From positions 2,194,501-2,258,500 of the forward strand of contig NC_011830.1 in the NCBI RefSeq assembly GCF_000021925.1: a DNA stretch of 64,000 nt. Direction: 5' to 3'. Of this stretch, positions 8,803 through 16,441 are shown one piece after another. The translations under genes and the position numbers were made by a program. The notes beneath the pieces are model-generated. The model was not told where the DNA came from, searched no databases, and worked only from the letters and a program-made list of their open reading frames with translations. How positions within the stretch are numbered: the first letter of the stretch is position 1; the number at the start of each line of letters is the position of its first letter. Source of the stretch: Desulfitobacterium hafniense DCB-2. GTDB lineage: Bacteria; Bacillota; Desulfitobacteriia; Desulfitobacteriales; Desulfitobacteriaceae.

Positions 8803-9603
8803 CTATATCTTCAGTTTTTCATCTACAGCTACTTTTTTTGCTTTTCTACTGCCATAGTGATAAATAAACATGATCTTATCCAGGGACATCTGGCCGCTGT
8901 TTTTGTGGATGGTACTGGAATTGAGAAAATCCCGTACATATTTTTCATCAACATCTTCCTGGCCCAAAGTCTCCTTGAGGACTTGTTCCAGTTCGGCCTT
9001 GGTGATGTCGTTCCGCACATATTTAATCACGAGAAAATTGACGCCCAGGAATTGAAGGATTTTTTCTTTGCTCAAATCCTTGACAAAGGCGATAGCGCTT
9101 TCATGATTTCTGATCGCCAGCAGCTCAGCCTGGGGAGTGGGAGAATCAATATATCTTAAAGCGTCATAGTTGATGCGGACAGCTTCCTCCTGGGCCTTGG
9201 GGCAAGGGTCTTTGATGAATTTGATCGAGTCGTAATGCCTGCGCACTGCCAGGAGCTGCAGTTCTTCACTGGGATGCTTAACGTACTTAATCGCCCAGCC
9301 GGCTTGAGTGATAGCCAATTTGATGATGGTTTCACTGGGGTGTTGAAGATACTCTAAATTAACCCAGCTATCCTGGATGGCCTTGTTCATCATCTCTTCC
9401 GTAGGGTTATCGATAAATTGAATGGCCCGGCTGTTATTGGCCAGGGCCAGCTCCTGCATCTCCGGGGTGGGATGCTCAATATGCTTCAAGGCCAGGCCGT
9501 TTTTCTGCACGGCCAATAACTTTAACTCATCACTGGGATTGGGGATATAGACCAGGGCATTGGGGTTAGTCTTAATGAGGTCGATTAGCTTTGCTTTATC
9601 CAT
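8803..9603 (-). CDS. Protein of nine 22-residue repeats, first gene of a MoxR/VWA operon
   Basis: 266 residues. Residues about 14-210 are nine tandem repeats of 22 residues with the pattern A-I-x-[FY]-[IV]-x-x-P-[ST]-x-E-x-x-x-L-A-[IV], for example LALKHIEHPTPEMQELALA and WAIKYVKHPSEELQLLAVR. The last two repeats are degenerate. The helix-turn-helix spacing suggests an alpha-solenoid (HEAT/LRV/DUF4116-like) that binds protein. The tail is charged. AGAAGGAAC lies before the ATG. It heads the operon with the MoxR ATPase and the VWA/peptidase and may be the substrate adaptor of that machine; this is inference from context. I do not recognise a named family. Confidence 0.75.
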   Translation of the reverse strand: MDKAKLIDLIKTNPNALVYIPNPSDELKLLAVQKNGLALKHIEHPTPEMQELALANNSRAIQFIDNPTEEMMNKAIQDSWVNLEYLQHPSETIIKLAITQAGWAIKYVKHPSEELQLLAVRRHYDSIKFIKDPCPKAQEEAVRINYDALRYIDSPTPQAELLAIRNHESAIAFVKDLSKEKILQFLGVNFLVIKYVRNDITKAELEQVLKETLGQEDVDEKYVRDFLNSSTIHKNSGQMSLDKIMFIYHYGSRKAKKVAVDEKLKI

Positions 9604-9893
9604 TGTCTGATGTTCCTTCTATGGTTATTTTAGGGTGGCTGGTATCATGATTGCGGTTTAAGAGGATAGGGTTTAAATAAAGCTCAATAATATGATTATA
9701 CTACCGGATTGAAAAAGGATCTAGATAAGCAAAAAGCGGATTGGACGGGCAACTATATGAGTAAATAATTATCTCAAGATGGATCCTAAAGGAAATCTTA
9801 AGATGAATTAGTTATATAAAAGAAGTTGGAATAACGCCATTAATCATATATAATATATTGCATAGCTTTTAATTGATGAATTGAGGTGGAAAA
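9604..9893. other. Divergent promoter region between the MoxR operon and gntR
   Basis: 290 bases without a gene. A minus-strand TATAAT (plus bases 9695-9700) is a candidate -10 for the repeat-protein operon, with no good -35. The gntR side carries the AT-rich operator at 9843-9860. Confidence 0.5.
9843..9860. promoter_or_regulatory. AT-rich operator-like site in front of gntR
   Basis: ATCATATATAATATATTG. Its first 17 bases are identical to 15733-15749 in the large operator upstream of doxX. It lies 34-51 bases before the gntR start, as expected for autoregulation. Confidence 0.6.
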
Positions 9894-10559
9894 ATGCCAA
9901 TTATGAATACGCAAATTAATTGGAGAACAAAAACCGAAATGATCTATAGCACCCTTCGGGAAGCTATTGTATCCGGCGATATTAAAACCGGTGAGAAAAT
10001 TGTTCTGAGTAAAGTGGCCAGCGACCTCGGCGTAAGCCCGAGTCCGGTTCGCGAAGCCATCAAGCAATTAGCGGCGGAAGGATTAATCGATCTGACCGCT
10101 CATACTGAAGCTGTGGTCAGCCGTTTGTCAGAAAAAGATTTTCGCGAGTTCACTGAAATAAGGGTTATCCTGGAGTCTGAGGCGACAAAATGTGCAACGA
10201 AACAAGTAACTCCGGAATTTATAGCAAAACTCGAAGATATTTTGGCAAAAATGCAGGAATGCGTGGATCAGGAAGATTCGAAGCGTTATGGTGTATTGAA
10301 CCGTGAATTTCATGAGACGATTTATGAATCTTGCGGCAATGAGCAGCTGACAAAGCTGATTGACTCTATTACTGTCAGGACGGACCGGGCGCGGGCGGTT
10401 TTCAGCTATGACTACTCACGCTTGATGGAATCCTTTCAGGAGCATCAGGATATTGTTGAGGCGATCAAAGCCGGCCAGGCAGAGAAGGCGGGGGATATCG
10501 TTGCCACTCAAACCCGGGCAGGTTTGGAATCGTATTTAAAACATTCTCTTAATCAGTAG
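9894..10559 (+). CDS. GntR-family regulator, FCD (FadR) subfamily
   Basis: 221 residues. An N-terminal winged helix carries the GntR signature (IYSTLREAIVSGDIKTGEKI, then SPVREAIKQLAAEGLI), and an all-helical FCD ligand domain follows with possible metal-binding His in REFHETIY and EHQDIV. GAGGTGG lies 4 bases before the ATG. FCD regulators usually sense small carboxylic acids and control the neighbouring catabolic genes. An AT-rich palindrome-like site just upstream matches one in front of the doxX/DASS transporter genes, so it probably controls both. The last 33 bases of the gene plus its terminator are repeated at 15534-15637. Confidence 0.92.
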   Translation: MPIMNTQINWRTKTEMIYSTLREAIVSGDIKTGEKIVLSKVASDLGVSPSPVREAIKQLAAEGLIDLTAHTEAVVSRLSEKDFREFTEIRVILESEATKCATKQVTPEFIAKLEDILAKMQECVDQEDSKRYGVLNREFHETIYESCGNEQLTKLIDSITVRTDRARAVFSYDYSRLMESFQEHQDIVEAIKAGQAEKAGDIVATQTRAGLESYLKHSLNQ

Positions 10560-10632
10560 GAAAATTAAAAGAGGGAAACCTTTAGAGGCTTATTCTAAGA
10601 TTGCCGTCTGGTATCTTGGAATAAGCCTCTTT
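10527..10632 (+). repeat. Direct repeat, left copy (gntR 3' end plus terminator)
   Basis: From GAATCGTA to AAGCCTC this matches 15534-15637 almost base for base. The unit holds the last eleven codons of gntR, the stop and the terminator. The two copies bound the cytochrome/flavoprotein/sigma-54 activator module. Confidence 0.93.
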
Positions 10633-10634
10633 TA
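10584..10634 (+). terminator. Strong terminator after gntR
   Basis: An 18-bp stem (AGAGGCTTATTCTAAGAT with ATCTTGGAATAAGCCTCT, one mismatch), an 11-base loop and a short T-tract. Confidence 0.9.
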
Positions 10635-10947
10635 TCCGTCAGATTATCCAGAGTGCCAGTGGTATCGGTAAAATGTTGAAGGCCAATGAGGCTAGACAAA
10701 AAATGGGCTGAACCTTTGTGGTATCTCCACAAAGGAAGCTTCCTGAGTCCTTGGATAATTATGAATTCCGGATAGCTGTTTACTTTGTGTTTACTTTGCC
10801 TTAAAGGTATACGATTTATTTAAAGATACACCGGACTAAATTAAGCTTTGCAGAAATCACCAAAGCGCATCTGCAGCGTTGTTAGAGCACGAGAGACTGC
10901 GAGAGCACGAGAGTCCGTGTGGGACCCCGTGCTCTAGGGCGCTTAGA
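10635..10947. other. Gene-free stretch with a perfect hairpin and a GC-rich 3' structure
   Basis: A perfect 9-bp hairpin, CCTTTGTGG-TATCT-CCACAAAGG, lies at 10713-10735 without a T-tract. At about 10884-10936 GAGCACGAGAG occurs twice and can pair in alternative ways with CCGTGCTCT. On the minus strand this could end the cytochrome transcript. No coding signal seen. Confidence 0.5.
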
Positions 10948-11577
10948 TCAATCGTGACAGGTGTAGCATGTGAAAACCTTTTCGTGATGGCAGCTTATAC
11001 AAAGATCCTGCGCAGTTTTCTCCACTGCTTCAGCGGTATGCATCTTATGGCAGCTAACACAGGAAATGATAGCGTGGTCGCTGGTTTCGGGCAGTGCATG
11101 CGGATTGACAACCGTACCTTTGGCATCGGTAAGAACAGTTGTGCCGGCTGATTTTTGCGCAAGGCTCTCAAGGTTTTCGTGGCAGTTCAGGCAGGTAGCC
11201 TGTTCAACCTTCGTTGACCTCAGTCGGATCGGTGTCTTTGAGGCGCTCGTTACCTCTTTGTGAACGGTGGAAAGGGCGCTGTCCGTATGGCAGGTCGAGC
11301 AGGGGAGGGTGGAATGAACCCCTGCCTTTGTGGTGGCATCGGCAAAGGAATTGTGTTCCTTTTGGTGACACACGCTGCAATCAGCATTGGTCTCCCAGGT
11401 GAACGAGACAGCATACGGGTCATTCGCCGGAGCTTCCGGGGAGTTGCCCTTGGCGCCTGTTTCGGTGCTGGGCACACAGCCGAAGACGAGGGCAGTCAGG
11501 GCAAACAGCATGATCACAATCATAACCACGCCGATGGTCTTGGTAGCAGGTACTTTCTTTACAGATGTCATCTTCAT
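10948..11577 (-). CDS. Membrane-anchored hexahaem c-type cytochrome
   Basis: A 209-residue exported electron carrier. One N-terminal hydrophobic segment (about residues 14-33) ends in LVFGC, a likely lipobox or anchor. Six CxxCH haem sites follow: CSVCH, CSTCH, CLNCH, CVSCH, CISCH and CYTCH. It is probably attached outside the membrane and passes electrons from the quinone pool to the Tat flavoprotein encoded just upstream. ATG 11577 is preferred, with GGAG 10 bases before it; an in-frame ATG at 11601 would overlap the flavoprotein gene by 17 bases. The two genes are contiguous and belong to one transcript. Confidence 0.9.
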   Translation of the reverse strand: MKMTSVKKVPATKTIGVVMIVIMLFALTALVFGCVPSTETGAKGNSPEAPANDPYAVSFTWETNADCSVCHQKEHNSFADATTKAGVHSTLPCSTCHTDSALSTVHKEVTSASKTPIRLRSTKVEQATCLNCHENLESLAQKSAGTTVLTDAKGTVVNPHALPETSDHAIISCVSCHKMHTAEAVEKTAQDLCISCHHEKVFTCYTCHD

Positions 11578-11584
11578 GGGGACC

Positions 11585-13300
11585 CTACTCCTCATGTGCA
11601 ATGGTCATGCCGGCAATGCGCCCAAACACGATGGGTTTGGCCAGGCCGATGAGATCCATGTTGCCCGCGCTTTCGCCGGCAGCATATAGGCCGGGGATGG
11701 GCTCCAGATCCCAGTCGACCACCTGAGCCTTGGCGTTGATGGTCACGCCGCCCAGGGTGTTGTGCTTCTGGATCCCCCATTTAACAGCGTGGAAGGGTGG
11801 GGCAGCGATCTTAGCGTTAAGGTGTCTCTTCGCAAAATCTTCATCCGCACCTTTGTCCACGAGCTCGTTATAGCGGGTCACTGAGGCCACCAAAGCATCG
11901 GCAGGCACTTTAATGGCGGCTGCCAGCTCTTCAAGTGTGTCGGCGGTGCCGTACATGAAGTCCTCGACGGTCTCACCGACAATGAACTTAAGTTCTTGTT
12001 TGGCCCGGGAGGCCTCGTCGAGAATAATCCAGACCACCGGGCCGTCCTTATCCGTGGTCTGGGCGGCGCAAAGCTGAGCGAAATAGAAAGGTTTCGAGCC
12101 GCCTACCCAGGCCGGGTTGTCTTCGCCGATCTCTTCATTCATAAAGCGCTTACCCTCGGTGTTGACGTATATGCACTCACTGTCGAGAGGTTCGGCGGTG
12201 CCGGGCAGGCCGAAGGGCATTTTGATGCTGTGCCAGAGTGTGCCGGGGTGGCGGTGCCAGCCGTGCCAGTCGCTGCCGCGGTCAGTGGACAGCGATGCTC
12301 CGGCGTCGAGGGCAGCTTCGATGCCGTTGCCGTCATTCCACACATAGGGCTCGCCGCTGATATGCGGGTATTTGGTGAGCCAGGGGAGGAAGAGCTGTTT
12401 GAGTTTCGTGGAGCCCTTCCAGCTGCCGGTGCCGAGGAAGACAGCTTTGTTGCCTTTCATGCGGACGGTCTTGCCGTCAAGGGTGGCCTCGATACCGATG
12501 ACGCGGCCGGCACGGTCGCCCTCGGCACGCAGGATCTTGGTCATCTTGCAGCTCAGGATAAACTGGGCGCCGTTGTCCACCGCCGTGTCATAGATCGGCC
12601 AGCACAGACCGGCGCCGCCTGCCTGCATGTCGCCGTCTTTGCCATTCTCGCGATCCACGAGACGGGGGCTTGTGGTAGTGTAGTAGCGCGAACCGCGATA
12701 GACTGCCGCCATCTGACTGACATTGGCCTTAATAAATGGAACGCCCATAATGTCGAGCCAGTTCCAGGTGTCCAGGCTGTTGTCCGCGAAAGCACGGGCC
12801 ATGCCCTCGCCATCTTCAGCGCCTGAGATTTTGCGCCATTGGCCCATCTCCACTTCGCGGCCATCCACGGTCTCAACGACCATGGTCTTGTCGGTACGCA
12901 GGTTGGGGACGGTGCGGTCCTCATAGATAATTTCCGCTGTTTCCTCGAAACCGGCTGCGATCTGCATCCGGGTGCCGCCGCCGATACCCAGGTTGCCGCC
13001 CGCCAGGATGCCCTTGCCGCCTATCTTGTCATTGGAATCAATGGCGATGACGCTCACCCCGGCTTCGGCTGCCGCCGCTGCGCAGGCGAGGCCGGCCGGG
13101 CCCGTACCGCAGACGATGACGTCGGCCTCATAATCCCACGCCTCACCAGCCGGAGCTGGAGTATCTTTTGCTGCACCTTCCGAGCATCCGGCTAAGAGAC
13201 CTGTACCAAGAACAGCACCTCCTGCAAGTATACCGGTATTGCGTAAAAAATCTCTTCGGGAAAGGTTTTTACTATTGGTTTTCCCATCTTTTTCTGACAT
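11585..13300 (-). CDS. Tat-exported FAD-binding reductase (fumarate-reductase/flavocytochrome c type)
   Basis: 571 residues. A twin-arginine signal SRRDFLRNTG lies at residues 14-23 and runs to an LLAGC lipobox-like site. The FAD Rossmann motif is VCGTGPAGLA near residue 63, IGGKGILAGGNLG follows, and the C-terminal FAD loop reads PIPGLYAAGESAGNMD. A conserved active-site-type Arg lies in GKRFMNEE. Family members reduce C=C bonds of fumarate, urocanate, acrylates and similar acceptors; the acceptor here is not readable. AAGGAGG lies 9 bases before the ATG. The gene looks richer in G+C than the sigma-54 gene beside it. A sigma-54 promoter at 13482-13497 faces it, so it is expected to be induced by the divergent activator. 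Confidence 0.9.
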   Translation of the reverse strand: MSEKDGKTNSKNLSRRDFLRNTGILAGGAVLGTGLLAGCSEGAAKDTPAPAGEAWDYEADVIVCGTGPAGLACAAAAAEAGVSVIAIDSNDKIGGKGILAGGNLGIGGGTRMQIAAGFEETAEIIYEDRTVPNLRTDKTMVVETVDGREVEMGQWRKISGAEDGEGMARAFADNSLDTWNWLDIMGVPFIKANVSQMAAVYRGSRYYTTTSPRLVDRENGKDGDMQAGGAGLCWPIYDTAVDNGAQFILSCKMTKILRAEGDRAGRVIGIEATLDGKTVRMKGNKAVFLGTGSWKGSTKLKQLFLPWLTKYPHISGEPYVWNDGNGIEAALDAGASLSTDRGSDWHGWHRHPGTLWHSIKMPFGLPGTAEPLDSECIYVNTEGKRFMNEEIGEDNPAWVGGSKPFYFAQLCAAQTTDKDGPVVWIILDEASRAKQELKFIVGETVEDFMYGTADTLEELAAAIKVPADALVASVTRYNELVDKGADEDFAKRHLNAKIAAPPFHAVKWGIQKHNTLGGVTINAKAQVVDWDLEPIPGLYAAGESAGNMDLIGLAKPIVFGRIAGMTIAHEE

Positions 13301-13465
13301 CTTTTAGCCTCCTTAATAATAAAAAATAGGATGATAATAACAAAAAATGGAGTTAATAATGGTGTTCGTGATTGTTTTATGATATTGTGAAAAAGTACGA
13401 TATATGGTGAAATAAGACGATATCACCTCCAGTTGTATTTTTACAATAAATCATCACGCCCCCTT

Positions 13466-13515
13466 TCCGTCTCGTTAAATATGCAAAACCTGTGCCACAT
13501 ATTTAACGAGACGGA
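13466..13515. repeat. Perfect 18-bp inverted repeat enclosing the sigma-54 promoter
   Basis: The left arm 13466-13483 is the exact reverse complement of 13498-13515. The 14-base spacer holds most of the promoter core, and the -12 GC straddles the left arm. Confidence 0.9.
13482..13497 (-). promoter_or_regulatory. Sigma-54 (-24/-12) promoter for the flavoprotein/cytochrome operon
   Basis: On the minus strand the sequence reads TGGCACAGGTTTTGCA, with GG and GC separated by exactly ten bases. It matches the TGGCACG-N4-TTGCA consensus at all but one fixed base. It lies about 185 bases before the flavoprotein start and faces it; the divergent gene is a sigma-54 activator. Confidence 0.9.
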
Positions 13516-13599
13516 TTTTGAGGCGGATTCAGGGCTCTGCGCCGAGATGCAGTTAAGATATATGATGAACGAAGTGTGGCAAAAAGTACAAACCTCGCT

Positions 13600-13621
13600 T
13601 GTGAAAGTAGTAATTGTCACA
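13600..13621. promoter_or_regulatory. Possible activator-binding dyad (UAS)
   Basis: TGTGA-N12-TCACA lies about 110 bases upstream of the sigma-54 promoter, the usual distance for an enhancer-binding protein, and just before the activator's own -10 box. Confidence 0.4.
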
Positions 13622-13636
13622 TGAATGACTGTAGTA

Positions 13637-13645
13637 TGCTATAAT
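13637..13645 (+). promoter_or_regulatory. Extended -10 promoter of the sigma-54 activator gene
   Basis: TGCTATAAT is an extended -10. The start codon at 13693 gives a leader of about 40 bases. A start at 13648 would leave no leader and is rejected. Confidence 0.65.
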
Positions 13646-13692
13646 ATTTGGAAATATTTTGTAAAATATTGGAGAAAAGGAGTAAGAAAATT

Positions 13693-15498
13693 ATGCAGAT
13701 GTATGATTTATTACAGATGATCCAATCCGGCGAAGTCAATTCCCGATATTTTACCAAGGTGAACGATCAATGGAACCGTTTTCAGGAAGGCCGGGAAGTA
13801 GACAACTCTGTCGTTCCCCAGGAATATCTCGATTCTTGGAAACGATGCAGAGCTTACGGGCTTGATCCTTATGACCTAACACTCTCCGTCGTGGAAAACC
13901 CAAAGCAGAAAGAGTTTTTCCTGAATACCGTGAAGAAATATGAGTTTTATCTGCAAAGCGTCTTTGAAATTTTTGATTTAAGTGACTTTTTATTTAAACT
14001 GCAGACCAGAGACGGAATCTGCCAGCTTCTGGGCCAGTCCACACTTACTTTAATGGATTGTTCGGAGAAGAACAGTGGAACAACCAGCTCCAGCATCGTC
14101 CTTTACGAAGATAAACCCGCTGTCATATTTCAGCCTTTTTATTACCGCCAGACCTATGTCAGGAAAAATTTCGGAGAAATACACGGGGCCTCGGCGCCAA
14201 TTCATAATGAAAAAAATGAGTTGATCGGGGATGTAGTTCTTTTGTATCATTATCCGGAATTAAGCCTGCAGGCGTTTCATATGGTTTCCTTGATTGCCAA
14301 AATATTCGACTATCTATACTGGCCGCTTGCGTTCGGGCATGAAAGACAACTGGAGCAGATTATGAATTGCCTTCCGCAAGGGATAGCCCTGGGCAGCAAA
14401 AAAGAAACGATCAATTTTTGTAATGAAAAAATGGTGGATCTATTTGAAATCAGAAAAAAACAGAATACCGGGCAGGGACGGAAAAAATCCCTGCCGGTAT
14501 TCATGAAAGCCCAAAATGATCTGTATACATTCAATCATATTAAAGGAAAAAGCCCTTTAATTCAGAAAGCAAAAAATACAGCCGAGAAAATCGCGGATAC
14601 GTATGTGCCGGTTATGATTTATGGAGAAAGCGGAACAGGCAAGGAAATGTTTGCTCAGGCGATTCATAACGCAAGCAGCCGCAGCGGCGGTCCGTTTATC
14701 GCGATAAACTGCGGGGCGATCCCGGGAGAACTGGTGGAAAGTGAGCTTTTTGGCTATGAGGAAGGAGCTTTCACGGGTGCTTCGAAAGGCGGCAAGGTCG
14801 GAAAAATAGAAGCTGCGTCAGGAGGGACACTTTTTCTGGACGAAATTGAAAGTATGCCATTGAAGGACCAGATTAAACTCCTGAGAGTCTTGTCAACCGG
14901 AAAAGTCCAGAAGATCGGAAGCACGAAAGAAGTTCCAGTCAATGTGCGCTTGATTTCCGCTACCAAAACCGATTTACTGCAGCAGGCTGATGAAAGCTTA
15001 TTCCGTGAGGACCTGTACTATCGTATCAGCACTTTCATAGTTGAGCTTCCGCCGCTCAGAGAACGCAAGGAAGATATAATACTCCTGGCTGAAGAATTCA
15101 TTCAACGGCTGGAGAAAAGATATTCCCGCTCTTCTATTGAAATGGACTGGTCATTTATCAATGCCCTGCTCAGTTATAAATGGCGGGGCAATGTGCGTGA
15201 GCTGGAGCATGCCATGGAGCACGCGGTAATCATGCTCGATAAGCAGTCTTCACTTTTGCTTGAACATTTACCTGAGAAAATACAGGATTACTACCTGAAT
15301 AACACCACCGAAGAGATCGTAGAGGAAGCTATGGAACATGAAAACAAATTCGGACTGCTGGCTCTGGCTGAACAAAAAATGATTGAACGGGTGCTGGACT
15401 CTGTGGATGGCAATATCAGCGCGGCCGCAGAACAGCTGGGGATTAACCGCCGGACCATCTATCGAAAGCTGCAGCGCAAAGAGACCTTGGACTCATAA
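13693..15498 (+). CDS. Sigma-54-dependent transcriptional activator
   Basis: 601 residues from ATG 13693, with GGAG 10 bases upstream. About 220 N-terminal residues resemble a GAF-type sensor and are followed by a short PAS-like stretch (LPQGIALGSKKETINFCNEK). The central AAA+ domain has Walker A GESGTGKE near residue 313 and the sigma-54 contact loop GAFTGA near 358. A Fis-type helix-turn-helix closes the protein (GNISAAAEQLGINRRTIYRK). It is expected to bind upstream of, and switch on, the divergent -24/-12 promoter of the flavoprotein/cytochrome operon when its ligand, probably the electron acceptor, is present. No receiver domain is seen, so it senses directly rather than through a kinase. 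Confidence 0.92.
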   Translation: MQMYDLLQMIQSGEVNSRYFTKVNDQWNRFQEGREVDNSVVPQEYLDSWKRCRAYGLDPYDLTLSVVENPKQKEFFLNTVKKYEFYLQSVFEIFDLSDFLFKLQTRDGICQLLGQSTLTLMDCSEKNSGTTSSSIVLYEDKPAVIFQPFYYRQTYVRKNFGEIHGASAPIHNEKNELIGDVVLLYHYPELSLQAFHMVSLIAKIFDYLYWPLAFGHERQLEQIMNCLPQGIALGSKKETINFCNEKMVDLFEIRKKQNTGQGRKKSLPVFMKAQNDLYTFNHIKGKSPLIQKAKNTAEKIADTYVPVMIYGESGTGKEMFAQAIHNASSRSGGPFIAINCGAIPGELVESELFGYEEGAFTGASKGGKVGKIEAASGGTLFLDEIESMPLKDQIKLLRVLSTGKVQKIGSTKEVPVNVRLISATKTDLLQQADESLFREDLYYRISTFIVELPPLRERKEDIILLAEEFIQRLEKRYSRSSIEMDWSFINALLSYKWRGNVRELEHAMEHAVIMLDKQSSLLLEHLPEKIQDYYLNNTTEEIVEEAMEHENKFGLLALAEQKMIERVLDSVDGNISAAAEQLGINRRTIYRKLQRKETLDS

Positions 15499-15533
15499 TT
15501 CGGGTAATCAGCTATCTCCAAATGCAGCTTAAT

Positions 15534-15637
15534 GAATCGTACTTAAACATTCTCTTAATCAGTAGGAAAATTAAAAGAGGGAAACCTTTAGAGGCTTATG
15601 CTAAGATTGCCGGCGGTATCTTGGAATAAGCCTTTTT
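15534..15637 (+). repeat. Direct repeat, right copy with gntR 3' remnant and terminator
   Basis: This near-exact copy of 10527-10632 carries the final codons of gntR (here detached from any gene), the stop codon and the stem-loop terminator (15590-15639, T7 tract). It lies 36 bases after the sigma-54 activator gene and now serves as that gene's terminator. Confidence 0.93.
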
Positions 15638-15708
15638 TTGGAATAAGCTTTTTGCATATCAGGCCTGACAGCCGTTTTCTGAAAGGTTGCATTTTTTCGA
15701 ATTTTACG

Positions 15709-15737
15709 TTGACAAAGAGCATAAACCAATATATCAT
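15709..15737 (+). promoter_or_regulatory. Sigma-70-type promoter of the doxX/DASS operon
   Basis: TTGACA at 15709-15714, a 17-base spacer and TATCAT at 15732-15737. The -10 box is buried in the first operator copy, which suggests repression. Confidence 0.75.
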
Positions 15738-15778
15738 ATATAATATATTATATATGATATATTATATATGATATATTG
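15727..15778. promoter_or_regulatory. 52-bp near-perfect palindromic operator with three 14-bp copies
   Basis: The unit TATATATGATATAT occurs exactly at 15749-15762 and 15763-15776 and as its reverse complement at 15729-15742. The whole block equals its reverse complement except at two mirror-image central positions. It is the likely binding site for several dimers of one of the two GntR regulators. Confidence 0.8.
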
Positions 15779-15994
15779 CGATGAACGATATCCCGGAAAA
15801 AAGGTCAGAAGATGGATTTGAATCTTTCTTCGCTAAGAGGAGGGAGGTCTGGGCACAATCGGATCTGTGAAAACGCTCCAAGGCAAATGCACAAGGATTT
15901 AAAGCTGAACCGGTATTCGTATTCGTAGTATATCAGGGTAATATGTCAGTATCGACAGAAGGCAAATTGATAAGGAGCAAGGAGGTCGTTTTGC
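15779..15994. other. Leader region before doxX
   Basis: About 216 bases of presumed 5' UTR. I see no supported gene or known riboswitch. Confidence 0.4.
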
Positions 15995-16414
15995 ATGTCT
16001 GCTTTAGTGCATTTTTTCTCATTTGTACAAGGTTTCTCCGACTTGACCCTGGTGATCGTTCGTATCCTGGCCGCCATCGTCTTTGCCTCCCACGGCTGGT
16101 TTAAATCCTTCGGAAAACAAAAATTTCGTGGCTCGGCCGAACGCTTTGCCGAACGCGGCATTCCCTTTCCTTTGCTGGCCTCTTACATCACTTCATGGAG
16201 CCAGTTGATTGCGGTGCCGCTTTTAGTGCTGGGCTTTATGACCCAATGGATTGCTTTGCTGCTTGCTCTGGAAATGATCGTTGCTGCATGGGCAAAGTAT
16301 ATGGATACTCATGCAATTTTTGACGGGATGGATTTACCCCTGGGTACTTTAGCCATTTGCCTGGTGCTGTTTGTATTGGGCCCGGGTGCTTATTCGTTGG
16401 ATGCCTTATTGTAA
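15995..16414 (+). CDS. DoxX-family membrane protein
   Basis: A 139-residue protein with four hydrophobic helices and the DoxX pattern (LVIVRILAAIVFASHGWFK near residues 20-38). AAGGAGGT 8 bases before the ATG fixes the start. DoxX proteins are small inner-membrane proteins tied to thiosulfate:quinone oxidoreductase or to redox stress complexes; many have no known function. It is 27 bases before the DASS transporter and shares its operator-controlled promoter. If the cluster releases sulfite, a sulfur-redox role is attractive, but that is inference. Confidence 0.85.
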   Translation: MSALVHFFSFVQGFSDLTLVIVRILAAIVFASHGWFKSFGKQKFRGSAERFAERGIPFPLLASYITSWSQLIAVPLLVLGFMTQWIALLLALEMIVAAWAKYMDTHAIFDGMDLPLGTLAICLVLFVLGPGAYSLDALL

Positions 16415-16441
16415 AAGGCATGGAATGGGAGGTAATGGAAG

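Noticed and set aside
11996..12826. A 276-codon plus-strand frame opposite the Tat flavoprotein gene
   Set aside because: The minus strand encodes a full, motif-complete flavoprotein; the long antisense frame is a by-product of its G+C-rich codon use.
13466..13515. Invertible promoter (phase switch)
   Set aside because: The repeats enclose only 14 bases, too short for known invertases, and no invertase gene is present.
15781..15870. A 29-codon frame (MNDIPEKRSEDGF...) in the doxX leader
   Set aside because: No Shine-Dalgarno sequence, no family resemblance, and it lies in a presumed 5' UTR.
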